DNA of 64,000 nt. Origin: Hirundichthys speculiger. Taxonomy: Eukaryota > Chordata > Actinopteri > Beloniformes > Exocoetidae. The notes below the pieces were generated by a model, which had not been told where the DNA came from, ran no database searches, and saw only the letters and a list, made by a program, of their open reading frames with translations. Below are positions 47,402 to 58,920 of this stretch, in pieces. Within the stretch, counting starts at the first letter, position 1; every line of letters starts with the position of its first letter. The stretch spans positions 1,924,501 through 1,988,500 of the forward strand of contig JAGFBZ010002567.1 in assembly GCA_018398805.1 (NCBI GenBank). Reading direction: 5' to 3'. Made by a program: the position numbers and the translations under genes.

Positions 47402-47866
47402 TCAATCTCGCACCTGCTGCTTGGTCTCATCTCTCTCCTCCTCCTCATCCTCCTCATCCCCCTCCTCCTCCTTCTCCCTCTCCACCTCCGCTTCTTCTCC
47501 GACAACCACCTGTTCACTCGACGGCCCCGCGGCCGACGGCCCCGCGGCCCCCGCCCCCGAGCTTGTGGTTGAAAACATTTCCGTGATTTTGGCACATTTT
47601 GCTGCATCCACGTTTAATTTTTTTTGTCTCCGTTCTCTGAGCTTTTCTGCTCCTCCCTTTCGCTTTTGTCCTTTTTTCTCCATTTCCATACTCATCCACG
47701 AGCCACCACACTCTCCGGTCAGGCCAAACGGCAAAATTTGGTCAGGAGGGATGGGAAGGGCGGGCCAACGAGAGCTGAGAAATTTCATTGGACTAGCCCA
47801 ATGTCCGTCAAGAAAATCAACCAATGGGCCACTTCGTGTCTTCGCAAGGCCCCGCCCCGCCTCCAC
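47402..47866 (-). pseudogene. hAT transposase N-terminal exon remnant
   Basis: The minus frame is open for 154 codons. Its middle reads KKGQKRKGGAEKLRERRQKK then LNVDAAKCAKITEMF. This basic KRKGGAEKLR...AAKCxKIxxxF start is typical of DUF4371/TTF-type hAT transposases. It is followed by an Ala/Pro/Gly-rich stretch and a Glu/Asp-rich tail (EEEGDEEDEEEERDE) where normally the zinc-finger and catalytic domains would begin. Likely start is the Met in MEMEKKGQ near 47700. Only the N-terminus remains, so it is non-functional. Confidence 0.55.
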
Positions 47867-50072
47867 CCCCTCCCTTCAGCAGAAAATAACGTTTATACTG
47901 CGTTCACATCAGCGCAGCACTGGAGCGCTTGTTTGATTAGCTGTGAGTGTCTCATTCTTGAGTTTGTTGAGTGTGTGTCGTCATCCCCCCCCCCCCCTCG
48001 GAGATTTTTATGAGCCGACTACCAGTCCGTTACCGTCGCGGTCAATAAAAACTATATACTTTTTTTTTTTTTTTTTTTTTTTTTATGACAGACCTGGGCC
48101 GGCCCACAGATGTGCGTCGGCCCACCGGGCATTGCCCGGTACGCCCGATGGCCAGTCCATGCCTGGTTCTGTCCCTCCTATCGTGACCCCCTGCAGGTCC
48201 CCACTTTGCCTTGTTGCTTGTGCCAAAGGCTCGACATATAAAGCAAAAAGAGTAGGAGACAGACAACAGCCTTGTCTTGTCCCTCTCTCCAACTGAATTG
48301 AGTTTGACAAGCTTCCATTCACTCTGATCTTAGCTGTGGGCTCTTGATACATGGTTTTAATACATTGGATTACCTTTTCATTGAAGCCAAATCTCTTTAA
48401 CACCTCATACAAAAATAGCCAACTAACACTATCAAATGCTTTTTCGGCATCTAAACTGACCAGACTTATACGTTTACCACTATTTTAAGCATGGTCTAGA
48501 ATGTGGAGAGTTCTTCTGATATTATCGTGTGTTTGGCGACCCTTAATAAAACCCATTTGATCTAATCAATCAAATCTGGTATGAAGGCCTCAAGTCTTTT
48601 GCAAATAATTGACATAAATAAGTTACAGTCTACATTTAAAAGTGAGATTGGCCTATAATTTTTACAGTCTTCTTTGTCTTTGCCTTCTTTAGGAAGATCT
48701 GTAATAATCGCTTCCTTCCACGATGGGGGAGCCCCACCCTCATGAAGGATCCAGTTAAAACAGGACAGCAACAAAGGTGTTAGCTCCTTCTGGAAGACCT
48801 TGTACCATTCTGAAGGGTACCCGTCGCTACAAGGCGATTTGCTAGTCTTTAACCTTCTAATTGCAGATTCTAGCTCTTTAACTGTGAATTGTAATGTAAT
48901 AGTGCCATTCTGTGTCTCACCAATAGATGGTAGATCAAGCGATTCAAGGAAAATTCTAATTGCTTTTTCATCTGCTGATAATGGCTTTGAGTAGAGTTTC
49001 TTATAGTATTCTTCAAATATTTTTTTCTATTTTATCCGGTTCATGTGTTAGCTGGTTGGTTTGAAGGCTCCTTATTTTATGAATTGTGTTACTGGCCTGC
49101 TGTTTCTGCAGTCGTCTAGCTAAAAGCCTTATTGCTTTTGGTCCCGAGTCATGGTATGCCTGCTTTACAAATCTTGCCCTCTTTTCTATATCTGTCCTGA
49201 GTATCTCATTTATCTCTTCCCTTATCTTCTTCATCTGTTGTAATATAGGCTGAATTTCTGTATTCTTATGTTTATTTTCCAATTCCTGCAGTTTTTCTAC
49301 TTAGTTTTTGTACGTAGCCAGTCGAGCCTTTTTTTGTGCTGTTGTCAAAGCAATCAATTTCTCCCGAATGACTGCCTTCATACCATCCCACAAGACTGCA
49401 GGGTTTACTTCCCCATTATTATTCTCTTTTATATACCTTTTTATTTCTTCTCTTATCTGTGCCACATTTTCCTGGTTGTTCAAGATGCCGATGTTTAGCC
49501 TCCATATAGTATTTATTTTCCTGTCATTTAGGTGTAAACTGCCCCCACTGTGGTCTGAAACATCTGCCACCCCAATTTTACATTCTTTGACCCTATGCAT
49601 TTCCCTTCTTTTAATTAAAAAGTAATCGATTCTGGAGTAAACAGAGTTGTGAGCTGAATAATGCGTGTAATCCCTTTCTAGGGGATGAAGTTCACGCCAC
49701 ACATCAATTAGTCCCATTTCCTTCACTGATGTGTTGATAAGCTTAGTTAGATGTTTCTTTTGGGGCTTGTTGTATCCAAGTTATAGTTCATGACCACATT
49801 ATAATCTCCTCCACATGTCAAAATTCCTTCAGTTTCTATGGCAATAGTGTCAAACAGAGTTTTGAAGAAACATTTAGTGCTTTCTGGGAGGGCGTATACA
49901 TTCATCATTGTCACCATTGCGTTTTCTAGCTTTCCTTTAATTAATACAAATCTCCCTTCACTATCCTTAACTTCTTTAAGAAGTTTGAATTGAACTGTGT
50001 TTGGGATAAGGATAGCCACTCCCCTCTTCTGACTGGATCCATAGCTACTATAAAATGATGTGTTGCATTTTC

Positions 50073-51238
50073 AGTGCTTGTGATATTTTTTTTTCTTTTG
50101 TATAATCTTTGTCTTAGACATAAACTGTTAATATATCTCTGAAATGAAAGTAGAGGAGAAGACACCACAGCATACTGTCAAATGTGATGAAAATGCTACA
50201 CAAAATCATGTAAAAAAAATAAATACTCCAGTAAATTACAACCAACATGAAAATGTACTCAATAAAATACTTGGAGAAATTATCGAGTTGCACTGCAGTG
50301 ATCTCTCAGATCCACCTATACTTTTTTTTCATTCATGAAATATCCACCTGGCACATGGTACAAAACAATCTAGGTGAAAAGCCATTGTCTACCCCAAGGA
50401 ACACAGATAAACTGTGGGGGTGACAATGAAGTGGAAAGAGAAATGACAGTCCTGTGAGGAAAAATGACAAGTCTGCTGACTTGTGACTGCAACCTGCCAC
50501 GGATAAGAGCGGCACAGGGCAAATAGATTGACCTATCTGGAAGAGCTGAAATTGAGGTAGAGAGATGGGGGAGCGTGCCAGAATACATCCTGAATCAATG
50601 CCAGCCTTGTACAAAACTGCAGCAAGGAGAGACCAGGTGGTAAGGAAAGGTCAGGCAGATCCACTCAGTGTCAAGGAGAGACCACTGAGTACTATTCTGT
50701 ACCGGCATTGCAATTACACGATTCTGTGTGTTTCGCTTTACAAACCCAACATTAACAGTGAATGGACAGCCAATAGACTTTTTCCCCTTGAAACAGATGC
50801 ACTAGCCTGGGAGAGCAGATTCCTTGCAATATAAGCACCACAGTGGCTGTGGTCACTGATCTCTTCTCTTACTGAATATACATTTAGCAGAGAATCATAT
50901 CAATTGAGAGATAATGGAATGGAATCATCAGTTATTGAGGGCCAGTTTAAGGAAAGGAAAAAAAAAGAACAATAAGACTAAAATCACTAACCCATTAAGA
51001 CCCAAGACACCTTCTGGACATGGAAAATACCACACTGCACTTATAGGTTCCATAAAGATGGGTTAAATACTACAGTGAGTAAGAAACACATTATAACTCA
51101 TTTACTGAATTACTCCCAACATCAAAAGAGAGAAGGCAGCACAGAATGTGTTGAAGATAAATAATGATTTAGATTAGAGTAGCGGTTTTATAGAAAATGC
51201 ACAGAAGTTATTATTTTAAGTGCTCAGAGGCCACAGTC
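50073..51238. other. No gene seen
   Basis: Short frames on both strands without motifs; no repeat recognised. Confidence 0.45.
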
Positions 51239-51619
51239 GGTCAGGTATTCAGGGTTAGGGGCCAAATGCAGGACAGTGGGAGGCAGGAGTATCCAACAAA
51301 AGTCCTTTATTACATCCAAAAGGGTGCAATAAACTTAACTGAAGCAACACTCCAACAAACAGAGAAAAAAACAGGTACACACAGAGTATAAACAGGACAG
51401 AACAGCAAGAGGGCAGGGAAAGACAAGACCATTTATACAAACAGAGGGCTGATGACACACAGCTGAAAATGATCAGGGCAGACAGGAACAGGGAATTAAA
51501 ACAGAACTCATTAGTAAAACAGGAAGTAACAAAACAGGAGACAAGAAACAAGAAAAAAGAGGAACCAAGACAATCCCAAACACCCCTTAAGAAACACAAC
51601 CCTAACTAAGGCTGTGGCA
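51239..51619 (-). mobile_element. Probable solo LTR, 381 bp, minus strand
   Basis: The minus strand runs from TGCCACAGCC (51619) to CCCTGAATACCTGACC (51239), the last base pair departing from the expected CA. It contains TATAAATGG as a TATA box near 51440 and AATAAAGGAC as poly(A) signal near 51310. Flanks CAGTC and CACTC would be a 5-bp duplication with one mismatch. Architecture parallels the solo LTR at 37332-37721, but the sequence family differs. Confidence 0.6.
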
Positions 51620-53095
51620 CACTCTGCCAAAGCCAATGCTCTTTTTCCAGGATTAAAAAGAAAGTGATCTAAATCTACACAGAATTTACTTTTAATCCCT
51701 TTTCTCCACTAAGGCTGGATTCCCACTGTACAATTTTTACAGTTTTATAAGATTAATACATGCCACGTGAAATGTGAAATCAGAAGATAATTAATCTACT
51801 GCATGTTACACTGTGCGATTGGACGTACGTTGAATCGTGGCTATGACAACAAAAAGCCCAAGAGTATTTCAGGTTCTAAACGCAGCCTCCTTGCATCACT
51901 GGTGTGTGTCCACCTCAAGTTGCTGCAAATGCAATAGTGAGTTAGAAGTTGACACTTAATGTGCTTTGAAAAGAAAAAAAGTAAAATGAAGGAAAACGTC
52001 TTTCTTCTTGATTTGAGTTTTCCTTCCATTTTTCTTCTGCACTTCTCAGTTGTGTTTGGCGCAGTTGTTGGCAGGCTACTGTGCTGTGTGGATTGTGATG
52101 TCTGAAAACATGCAGTTATGTTCTTAGTGTGTTTGGTTGGACTCTATTGTGTTATGTGGGTTACTACATCTTTAAGGCTCAAAGCAGTGGTTGATGGGAA
52201 TGCATTGTAAAGGGGGGGGGGGGGGGGGGGGGTTGGCGCAAGTGGATTGAAGGCTACTTCAATGAAGCTACTCAGTGTGGTTATTGAGTCCCGCTCAAAC
52301 ATAACATGGATGTGCTGGTGTTTATGTCATTACAAGTTGCAATTCGATTGAGTGGTTAGATGACAGAGATCATAAGTGAGAGGCAGACATACTCTGAGAC
52401 AGTTCCTCCAAATTTCTTACATTGCTTGATATACTATATGCTGCAGCCTGTCTTTGGTTGCAAGATGGTCCCATCTTTCATCTTTGTTCCTGTCTCACTG
52501 TGAGATGTACAACCACCATTTTTGATTTTTCACACTATTGCACATCTTTCATCTGAGATGGCTGAACTTGTACAGTGTGAAACGGCCTAAGTTTGTTGAA
52601 ATTCTACTTGGTATTTTTTGAAAAATTCTGCTGACAGAGACACAGGCCATCAAAAATGATTACACACTTTTGCTTCTGATATGATTAATGGCTCTATTAT
52701 CTGATTTTTTTTTCCTTAAATGTTAAAAGAGCCATGAATTAATCTGCAGTATCACACAAAATTACTGCAATACTTAAAGTTGGACTGTTTTTAATTTTCT
52801 TAGAAAAAAAAAAATATATACATATATTATTTTTTATGTTGATATCACAAATTCTATATTTAAACATTTAACATTTCACTTCAACAGATGTTATCAGTTT
52901 TTTCTTCTTTTTTTCTAGAGTTACATTTCAATATGCTTCCACTTAATATAACATTCCATTGCTATATTTTGATTTGTTGCTTCATGTGTCACATTGGCAC
53001 CACAGTGGATAGTTCAGTTTGCTGGCTGAGAACTGAATGGATGTGGTGGACAATTGAACTGCAGCCTAAAAAATGCTATAAAACTGAGTTCATAT
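51620..53095. other. No gene seen; contains G21
   Basis: Besides the homopolymer at 52212-52232, only AT-rich sequence and short frames. Confidence 0.5.
52212..52232. repeat. G21 homopolymer
   Basis: Twenty-one consecutive G, rare in an AT-rich genome. It can form G-quadruplex structures and its true length is likely uncertain. Confidence 0.95.
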
Positions 53096-54030
53096 TGTTG
53101 TGCCACAATGTGTTATAATTACAAAGAAAGGCCTGAGGTCCAGCAAAGCCTGACCACATGGTTTTTGTGACAAAGAAACCTCAAAAAGACTCAAACTCCA
53201 TAAGGCTTTGCACGCTAAATTACTTTACAACCAGATAATGTGATGTAGCTGGCTCTCATTGGCTTTTAACCCCCCAAAACCAGCAGGGATCATTGCCGAT
53301 AAGCAGCACCTCTGGCCAGTCTATAAATACTGTGGTTTCCCCTCCTCTCACCCTCTCTAGCCAAACAGCAATATCTCTCTGACTCTGGTAACCTGTAAGG
53401 ACCACAGCTCTCATGCTGACCATCTGAACTACAGAGACCAAGCTCTCAGCCTTCTGTGAACTGCGGAAGTACAGCAACTCTTCCATCTCTACTGTCCCAG
53501 CTCCTCCTTAGAGTGACCAGCCAAGGGTCTGCATTCCCCACCACCATGTGTGAAGGAGCCCTTTTGGGTGCTAAGGACAGCCACATGTCTCGTCCAGCCA
53601 TGACACATCAACAGAGTGACCTGCCAACGTATGGAAGCATTGATGCACAGAAAAGGCACCCGTGCACACCTCGACATGTAAGCAGCTTCAGACCAAACCG
53701 TGAAGGAAGTCAGCCCAGCTGCTGTTGTTGGCCCTTAAGAGCTCCTTGATCTCACCTGCCATTTTTGTAGTCCATCACCACCATATGGGTTGGAAGTCAT
53801 CTTGTTTAACAGACATTCACGGTCACACACACACAGCTCCATTTTCTCTGACACATATAGTTTTATTGTATTTCATGCTTTTTTTGTTTGTTCATTTAGT
53901 TGTCATCTAGTTAAGTAGCTATCAGAATCCTGATCCAAGTGTTTGTTCATTGTTAATACTTGTGTTAATAAATTGTGATATATTCTAATGAGAGAAATTG
54001 TTTGTGGTTATTTTGCATGTGTTTGTAACA
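53096..54030 (+). mobile_element. LTR-like repeat, copy 2
   Basis: Starts TGTTGTGCCACA and probably ends near GTGTTTGTAACA. It has TATAAATACT (TATA box at 53332-53339), CTGTAAGGACC at 53393, GACACATCAACAGAGTGACC near 53602, CCCAGCTGCTG near 53714, and AATAAA at 53967-53972. The blocks are co-linear with 35984-36760. A promoter and poly(A) signal between TG and CA ends fit an LTR of ~0.9 kb. No matching 5-bp flanks. Confidence 0.5.
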
Positions 54031-57000
54031 TTTGCTGGTTGAAAAGGTCTGTGCTCTGACTCTTTCCTTCTCTGTTGCTCTACAGCGTCACACCTGGTCA
54101 CAGGCACGAATAGAGTAACAGACATTCTGAGACTGATGGTGTTTTTAGCTTTTTCCTTTTTATCAGATGGTGCCCCTTTTTAATTTATACATTTTTTGTA
54201 TTATCAATAACTCATTAATAAGGACACTTATTAATAACCCCCTGAATAACTAAACAAGCACTTTATATGGCCAACAATACTTTAGAAACACTTAGATAGT
54301 GCACTCATTTCAAGAATGACGTATAAGAAATGTGAAGCAGCTTATGTGTTTAAGATTTTGTTGTCAGTCCCCGGCTGTCTTGGTTTCTCCCATGGCAGTC
54401 ACATTAACAAGACGTTTGATGACTTGGTTGCCTGGGGGATATTACCACACTGATTCCTCCTTCATTAACCTTTTAAACAAAAGCATAGACACAAAGCTGT
54501 AACCTTCCTAATGAGACACATATGGACATTAATCACTATGGGCGTATTTGACATTCATCCACCTTAACATCCCCTCATACTTGCTTCAGAAGAAAATTCA
54601 GTAAAGCGATGTGTATTTGACAGAGAAGCAGGGGTGAGAGCAGGACTGATCAGCTTGAGAAAAAGATGTCTCAGTAAAAGATTATTTGACACAAAGCCAT
54701 TCAGGTAAGATAAAACAACAGTTGCCCCTCCAAAGCCCACATTCATGACCACTGACAGTATCACTTTAAGCAGTAAAATACATATGCTAATACTGCACCA
54801 TCTTAAGTTTCTTTATTAACTGCTTCAAGGTTTTTATAAATTACCAGCTTCCATGTCATGACATTTCATGACAGGTAGCTGAAGTGAACACTTGCTTCTC
54901 GTGTTTCCAACTCCGTGGGAATTTAGCAGACAGTTGTGGTAGTCCTGGCAAGAAATTAAATCTACTTTTATCGCTGCGGAAAAGCTGTTAGACATACAAG
55001 GGCTGGGAAATATCTGAGTGTATATCCATCACGGAACATAAGAATAAAACGTTGACAGTACGAATCTACACTAACTGACATACACCACCTGACATGGCTG
55101 CCATCAAAATGGTATATAAATACATATAAAATAGGAAAACATAAAAATAAAAAGAAGATGACATTATCCTTTTTGGGTTGATCCTCAGGCCTAGTGTCTT
55201 ACGTAGGCTTTTACTTGTGTAATATGTTCAGAGTTTTTACAAAAGACCTCCAGAAACTCCTGGTTTTGAAGTCCAGGCTCCATCAATTCATCAGTTTCGC
55301 CAATCAGTTGCACAGACAATAAGTGGCTTAAACATTAACCACCCAACTACAACTATGACAGGTATTCAAAATGAAGCCAAAAATAATCAATTCAAGTATA
55401 ACAAGTAACATAAATAATTTCTGTACCTCCTTCATTCTTTTTCCATATCAGTAAGAAATAGAGCAAAAATTACAACTTTAAGTATGTTTCAGTGTTCTGC
55501 CATTTAACAATGGCCAGGAAGGGGTTTGTTCATACTGACATCATAAAGAAATGAGCTGTTGACTTTGTTTTCACTCCCATTTTTTAAAATCTAATTATAT
55601 GTGTGGTGTTGTGAGGTCACAAATGGACTTTTGTAAGGGATGTAAAGAAATCTCCTCCAGAAGAGAACAGACTGAAGATCACGATGATCTTGACCTTTCA
55701 TCACCTACATCAAATCACTTAATCCACATGTTCGGGAGAATGCAGGTACTAAATCTGAAGAATTTACTCCTTGGCAGTTCTGAGGTACCACTTATGGAAA
55801 GAATGGGACAGTTTCACAGACAGGTTGATAAAATGCACCTGTCAAAGCCTCTCACTAGTGGAGAGGTAGAAAACTAGCATTGATTCGCACTGAGAAGAAT
55901 ATGTATTACTATAGGGTAGTTTTATTGGTATTGATTTGTGAATTAGTAAATTAGTTGATTCAGAAATAGTATAATACATAATTACATCAAAAATTATTTC
56001 ATCCTCTCATTAACACTGAGGAGCAGATTTAATGTCACAATAGTCCTTGATATTTTATAATCATCTCAACTTTATACTAAGCAGAACAAAAGGACTTTTG
56101 TTTAATTTAAATTTAAATTTAAATTGAAGGAATAATTGCTTACTGTTACTTCGCATAGCCCAGTGATCATATGTGCCTGCTATGAGCAAAAACCAGGCAA
56201 AGTTCCCACTCTCGTACTGGTGGGACAACTGTGTATTGCTTCTGGTACTATGTCACACATCGATAGTAATGATGCTGACTTACAGAGGTATCGGAGAAGC
56301 AGACATCGTGGCAGAGGCGACTAGAATCCTCAAGAAGGTAATGATAGAAGAGAAAATAAGAGTGAGCGAGGAAGAGACAAAAAAAAAAGAACTTCAACCA
56401 CCTTTGGGGCACCCATAGCAGAGGTTCTTCTGCACTTCTCTAATTTCAAACTGGTGTTTGTATTAAACTGACAAAATTGCTCTTTAGAACTTCAATCCAT
56501 ATATTGTTTTTTTTGTTGTTGTTTTTTGCGAGTGTGTTTCAAAACCAACTTGTAAAAAAACAAACATTCACTATAAAAACAAAAACTTTTTTTTTACTAT
56601 TAAATATTAAAGATAGAATGGGAAATACAATCTAAATTGTTTTGTTCTGTTCGTGTGATAGAATGCTGGAAAAACATGGAGGCAGGCACCCTGGCACAAA
56701 GTTTCAGTGTGTTGCAAATTCAAGGTCACAATGTTAAAAATGGACAGTTTTGTTGTAGAAAACATCCTTTAGGTGTCCAAAGCATGGTTCCCTCTTCAAC
56801 CTCTAAAAAGGTTATCTTCTCATAATAATGGAGTAACACTGTGCCAAAGATACATTTTTTTAATTCTTTATTTATTTAGTAAATGGATGATTTCACCTTT
56901 TTTTTTTTTTTTTTTGCATTTTGGATGTAATACCTTTTTTTTAAACTTATTTGATTTTGAAAAGGTAAACTGAAAAAAATCTGTATCACAGTGGGAGGGA

Positions 57001-57795
57001 AAAAAAGCCTTTTTTTATCTCCAGTTTTTTAAGTTTTATGTTTGACCCAGAATGCACAGATTGAACCCATTGCTATCTTTTACTTCAGGTTAGTTTGAGG
57101 CACTGTCTCTTTTTTTTTTTTTTTTCTTAACCAGCACCTGGTTTGTTATCAACTTCTGTACCACTTTATTAAGAATGCTATACTAATCATCCAATCAGGA
57201 CTTACTACACATTATCTGCTTTTCTCTGTGCTTTCTCTAAGCACTCTGAGTATTTGATGCAAGTATATTACTGTATATACTTTTGCCATTAGCGAGACAG
57301 AAATTACTTTTATAAAGTCACATCCACAAAATCAAATTGTTATTTCAAGTCCTTCATCCCATCTATAAGGAGACTACTAAACATTGATGTTAAGTGATTT
57401 TAATTGTTTATTCCTGAGTTTTGTCTGTTGATTTGCACTCTTAATTATATAGTTTTACTGGTGTTTATTGTCTTAACTTGAACACTTTTATTTTAATCTT
57501 GTGTGCTCATTTAATACAATTTTAGTGTCATATACATTTTGCAAATATTGCACCTGCACCACTTCTGGCTTTGTGCCATATGTTGTTTGTGACCTAAGGG
57601 GGTATACCTCCGTATATCTGTTGGTATTGTGCTTATTTGTGTTATATTTTTTTCCTGGCAGGGCCGCTGCAAAAAACTGCTCTTCAGGGGACAAAAAGTA
57701 TTCAGAGTCTGAATTAACTGCAGCATATTACTGCATTGCATTGAGAGTATAATATTGAAATCTGCATTGTTTTGATCAGATATATGTTTGACCCG
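54031..57795. other. No gene seen
   Basis: (AAATTT)n at 56102-56125; T runs near 56900 and 57110. The plus frame 55599-55877 (92 codons) is open but lacks convincing splice sites and is not recognised. Confidence 0.45.
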
Positions 57796-58920
57796 TCTTA
57801 GGTAAGGTCGAGCCCAAGTTCAGAGTTCAATATACCCAGCCTTCTTGTAGTCCCTGGCAGTGGTGCTGGAAAGTGCTGCTGCTGTCATTCTGCTGGGGGG
57901 CTTTGACACTCACATGGGTAACAACAGTGTAACCCGAAGGCCGCCAGTCCCCAAACCCGGTGGTGAACACTTTAGGCAAGGGGGGCCGTCAAGGTGAGGA
58001 AGGAGTCCTTATAGCCTTGGTTACTCCTGTCAGACCCTGGAGACACCAGAGAGCAAAAACTCAGGAGTGGGATTCCATGGAGAATGGCTTTCAGCTGGCT
58101 CGGAGAAGATTCAGTCAAACCGTCAGACGGCTCAGGCAGGGACAGCAATGCTGTACCAAACACTGTGTTCAGTGAGGATGGCGTGCTGTTTACCTTGGCT
58201 AAAGATGTCATAAGGTGATGGATGGAATGCTCCAAGGATCTTCTCCCTGGTAAGGTCTATGCAGGAAGAGAGTCTGGGCGATAGTCGAACCTCAGATTCC
58301 AGAGGAACAATCCAATTTCCGTCTGGGTCATGCCACACTGGACCAGCTCTATACCCTCGCTAAGATTCTGCAGGGAGCCTGGGAGTTTGTCCAACCGGTC
58401 ATTATGTATTTGTGAACTTGGAGAAGGCACTCTATCATGTCCCTCAGGGTGTCATGTGAGGGTTGATCCAGGAGTATGGGGCAATAGGGCCATTGCTACA
58501 GGGTATCCAGTTCCTGTACAAACGGAAGAAGTATTTGGTTTGCATTGCCGGTTGTAAATTGGATTAGTTTCTAGTGAGAGTGGGACTCCATCAGGGCTGC
58601 CCTTTTTCATCGATTCTATTAATAATTTTTTTATGGACAGAATTTCTTGGTACAGCCAAGAAGCCGAGGGGTTCCGGTTTGGTGACCTCTGGATTACTCC
58701 TTTGCTTTTTGCAGATTATGTGGTCTCGTTGGCTTCATCAAGCTGTGATTTTCACCTCCCCCTGGAACAGTTCACAGCCAAGTGTGAAGCAGCAAGGATG
58801 AGAATCTAAATCAGAAAAAGGTTGAATGCCCTCTGTTGGGAGTAAGGTTCTGCCTCAAGTGAAGGAGTTTAAGTATCTTTCAAAAAATGGGAAAGATCTC
58901 TCCAAGGCAGCCTAAATTGA
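57796..58920 (+). pseudogene. RTE-type LINE: endonuclease to RT relic
   Basis: Reading across frames on the plus strand: AVILLGGFDTHMGNN (57875-57920; the usual LLGDFNAHVG with catalytic Asp lost), a gap, VYAGRE near 58258, IVEPQIPEEQ and FRLGHATLDQLYTLAKILQG (58275-58375), a damaged LEKALYHVP segment, MRVGLHQGCPFSSIL (58574-58620; RT QGCPLSP motif), and LLFADYVVSLASS (58702-58740; the catalytic FADD is FADY). EFKYL near 58870 ends the recognisable part. Many stops and frameshifts. The clade (RTE/Rex3/Expander-like) is from recall. Confidence 0.75.

Larger units (their letters stand above)
47064..48165 (-). mobile_element. hAT transposon inside L1, 1102 bp, 8-bp TSD
   Basis: Ends CAGGGCTGGACTGGGACC and GATGGCCAGTCCATGCCTG (imperfect inverted pair) with the octamer GTTCTGTC at 47056-47063 and 48166-48173. 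Skipping the element and one octamer leaves the L1 RT frame continuous up to FADD, confirming the borders. Inside are (CA)n at 47340-47371, C13 at 47985-47997 and T24 at about 48061-48084. The minus strand encodes a transposase N-terminus. Confidence 0.9.
46475..50045 (-). pseudogene. L1 ORF2: endonuclease and reverse transcriptase
   Basis: In order on the minus strand: SYGSSQKRGVAILI (50045-50000), GGDYNVVMN (49810), SRIDYFLIKRR (49630) and VSDHSGG (49560; SDH of the APE-type endonuclease). The connector follows (49300-49013), then [11 protein letters not shown] (48670), [19 protein letters not shown] and [11 protein letters not shown] (48330-48240), the hAT interruption, FADDVIIFL (47055-47028; RT catalytic aspartates intact) and RFIWNGKKPRI...LPRNKGG (46610-46545). 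Disruptions are few: a stop at about 49300, frameshifts near 49745 and 49020, and the insertion. It is a fairly young but dead copy. Confidence 0.9.
45891..50072 (-). mobile_element. 5'-truncated L1-type LINE, minus strand, 24/26-bp TSD
   Basis: Near-identical direct repeats flank it: 45891-45914 (ACTATAATGATGTGTCGC...) and 50047-50072 (ACTATAAAATGATGTGTTGC...), differing by a 2-bp indel and one substitution. Between them, on the minus strand, run ORF2 from mid-endonuclease to C-terminus and a 3' UTR (46474-45915). ORF1 and the 5' UTR are missing, as expected from incomplete reverse transcription. A hAT element (47064-48165) later split the RT domain. Without it the LINE is about 3.0 kb. Confidence 0.9.

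Noticed and set aside
47421..47936. 171-codon plus frame rich in Ser and Pro
   Set aside because: Antisense shadow of the transposase N-terminal frame on the minus strand of the hAT element.
55599..55877. 92-codon plus frame
   Set aside because: Somewhat protein-like, but no convincing acceptor or donor and no recognised motif.
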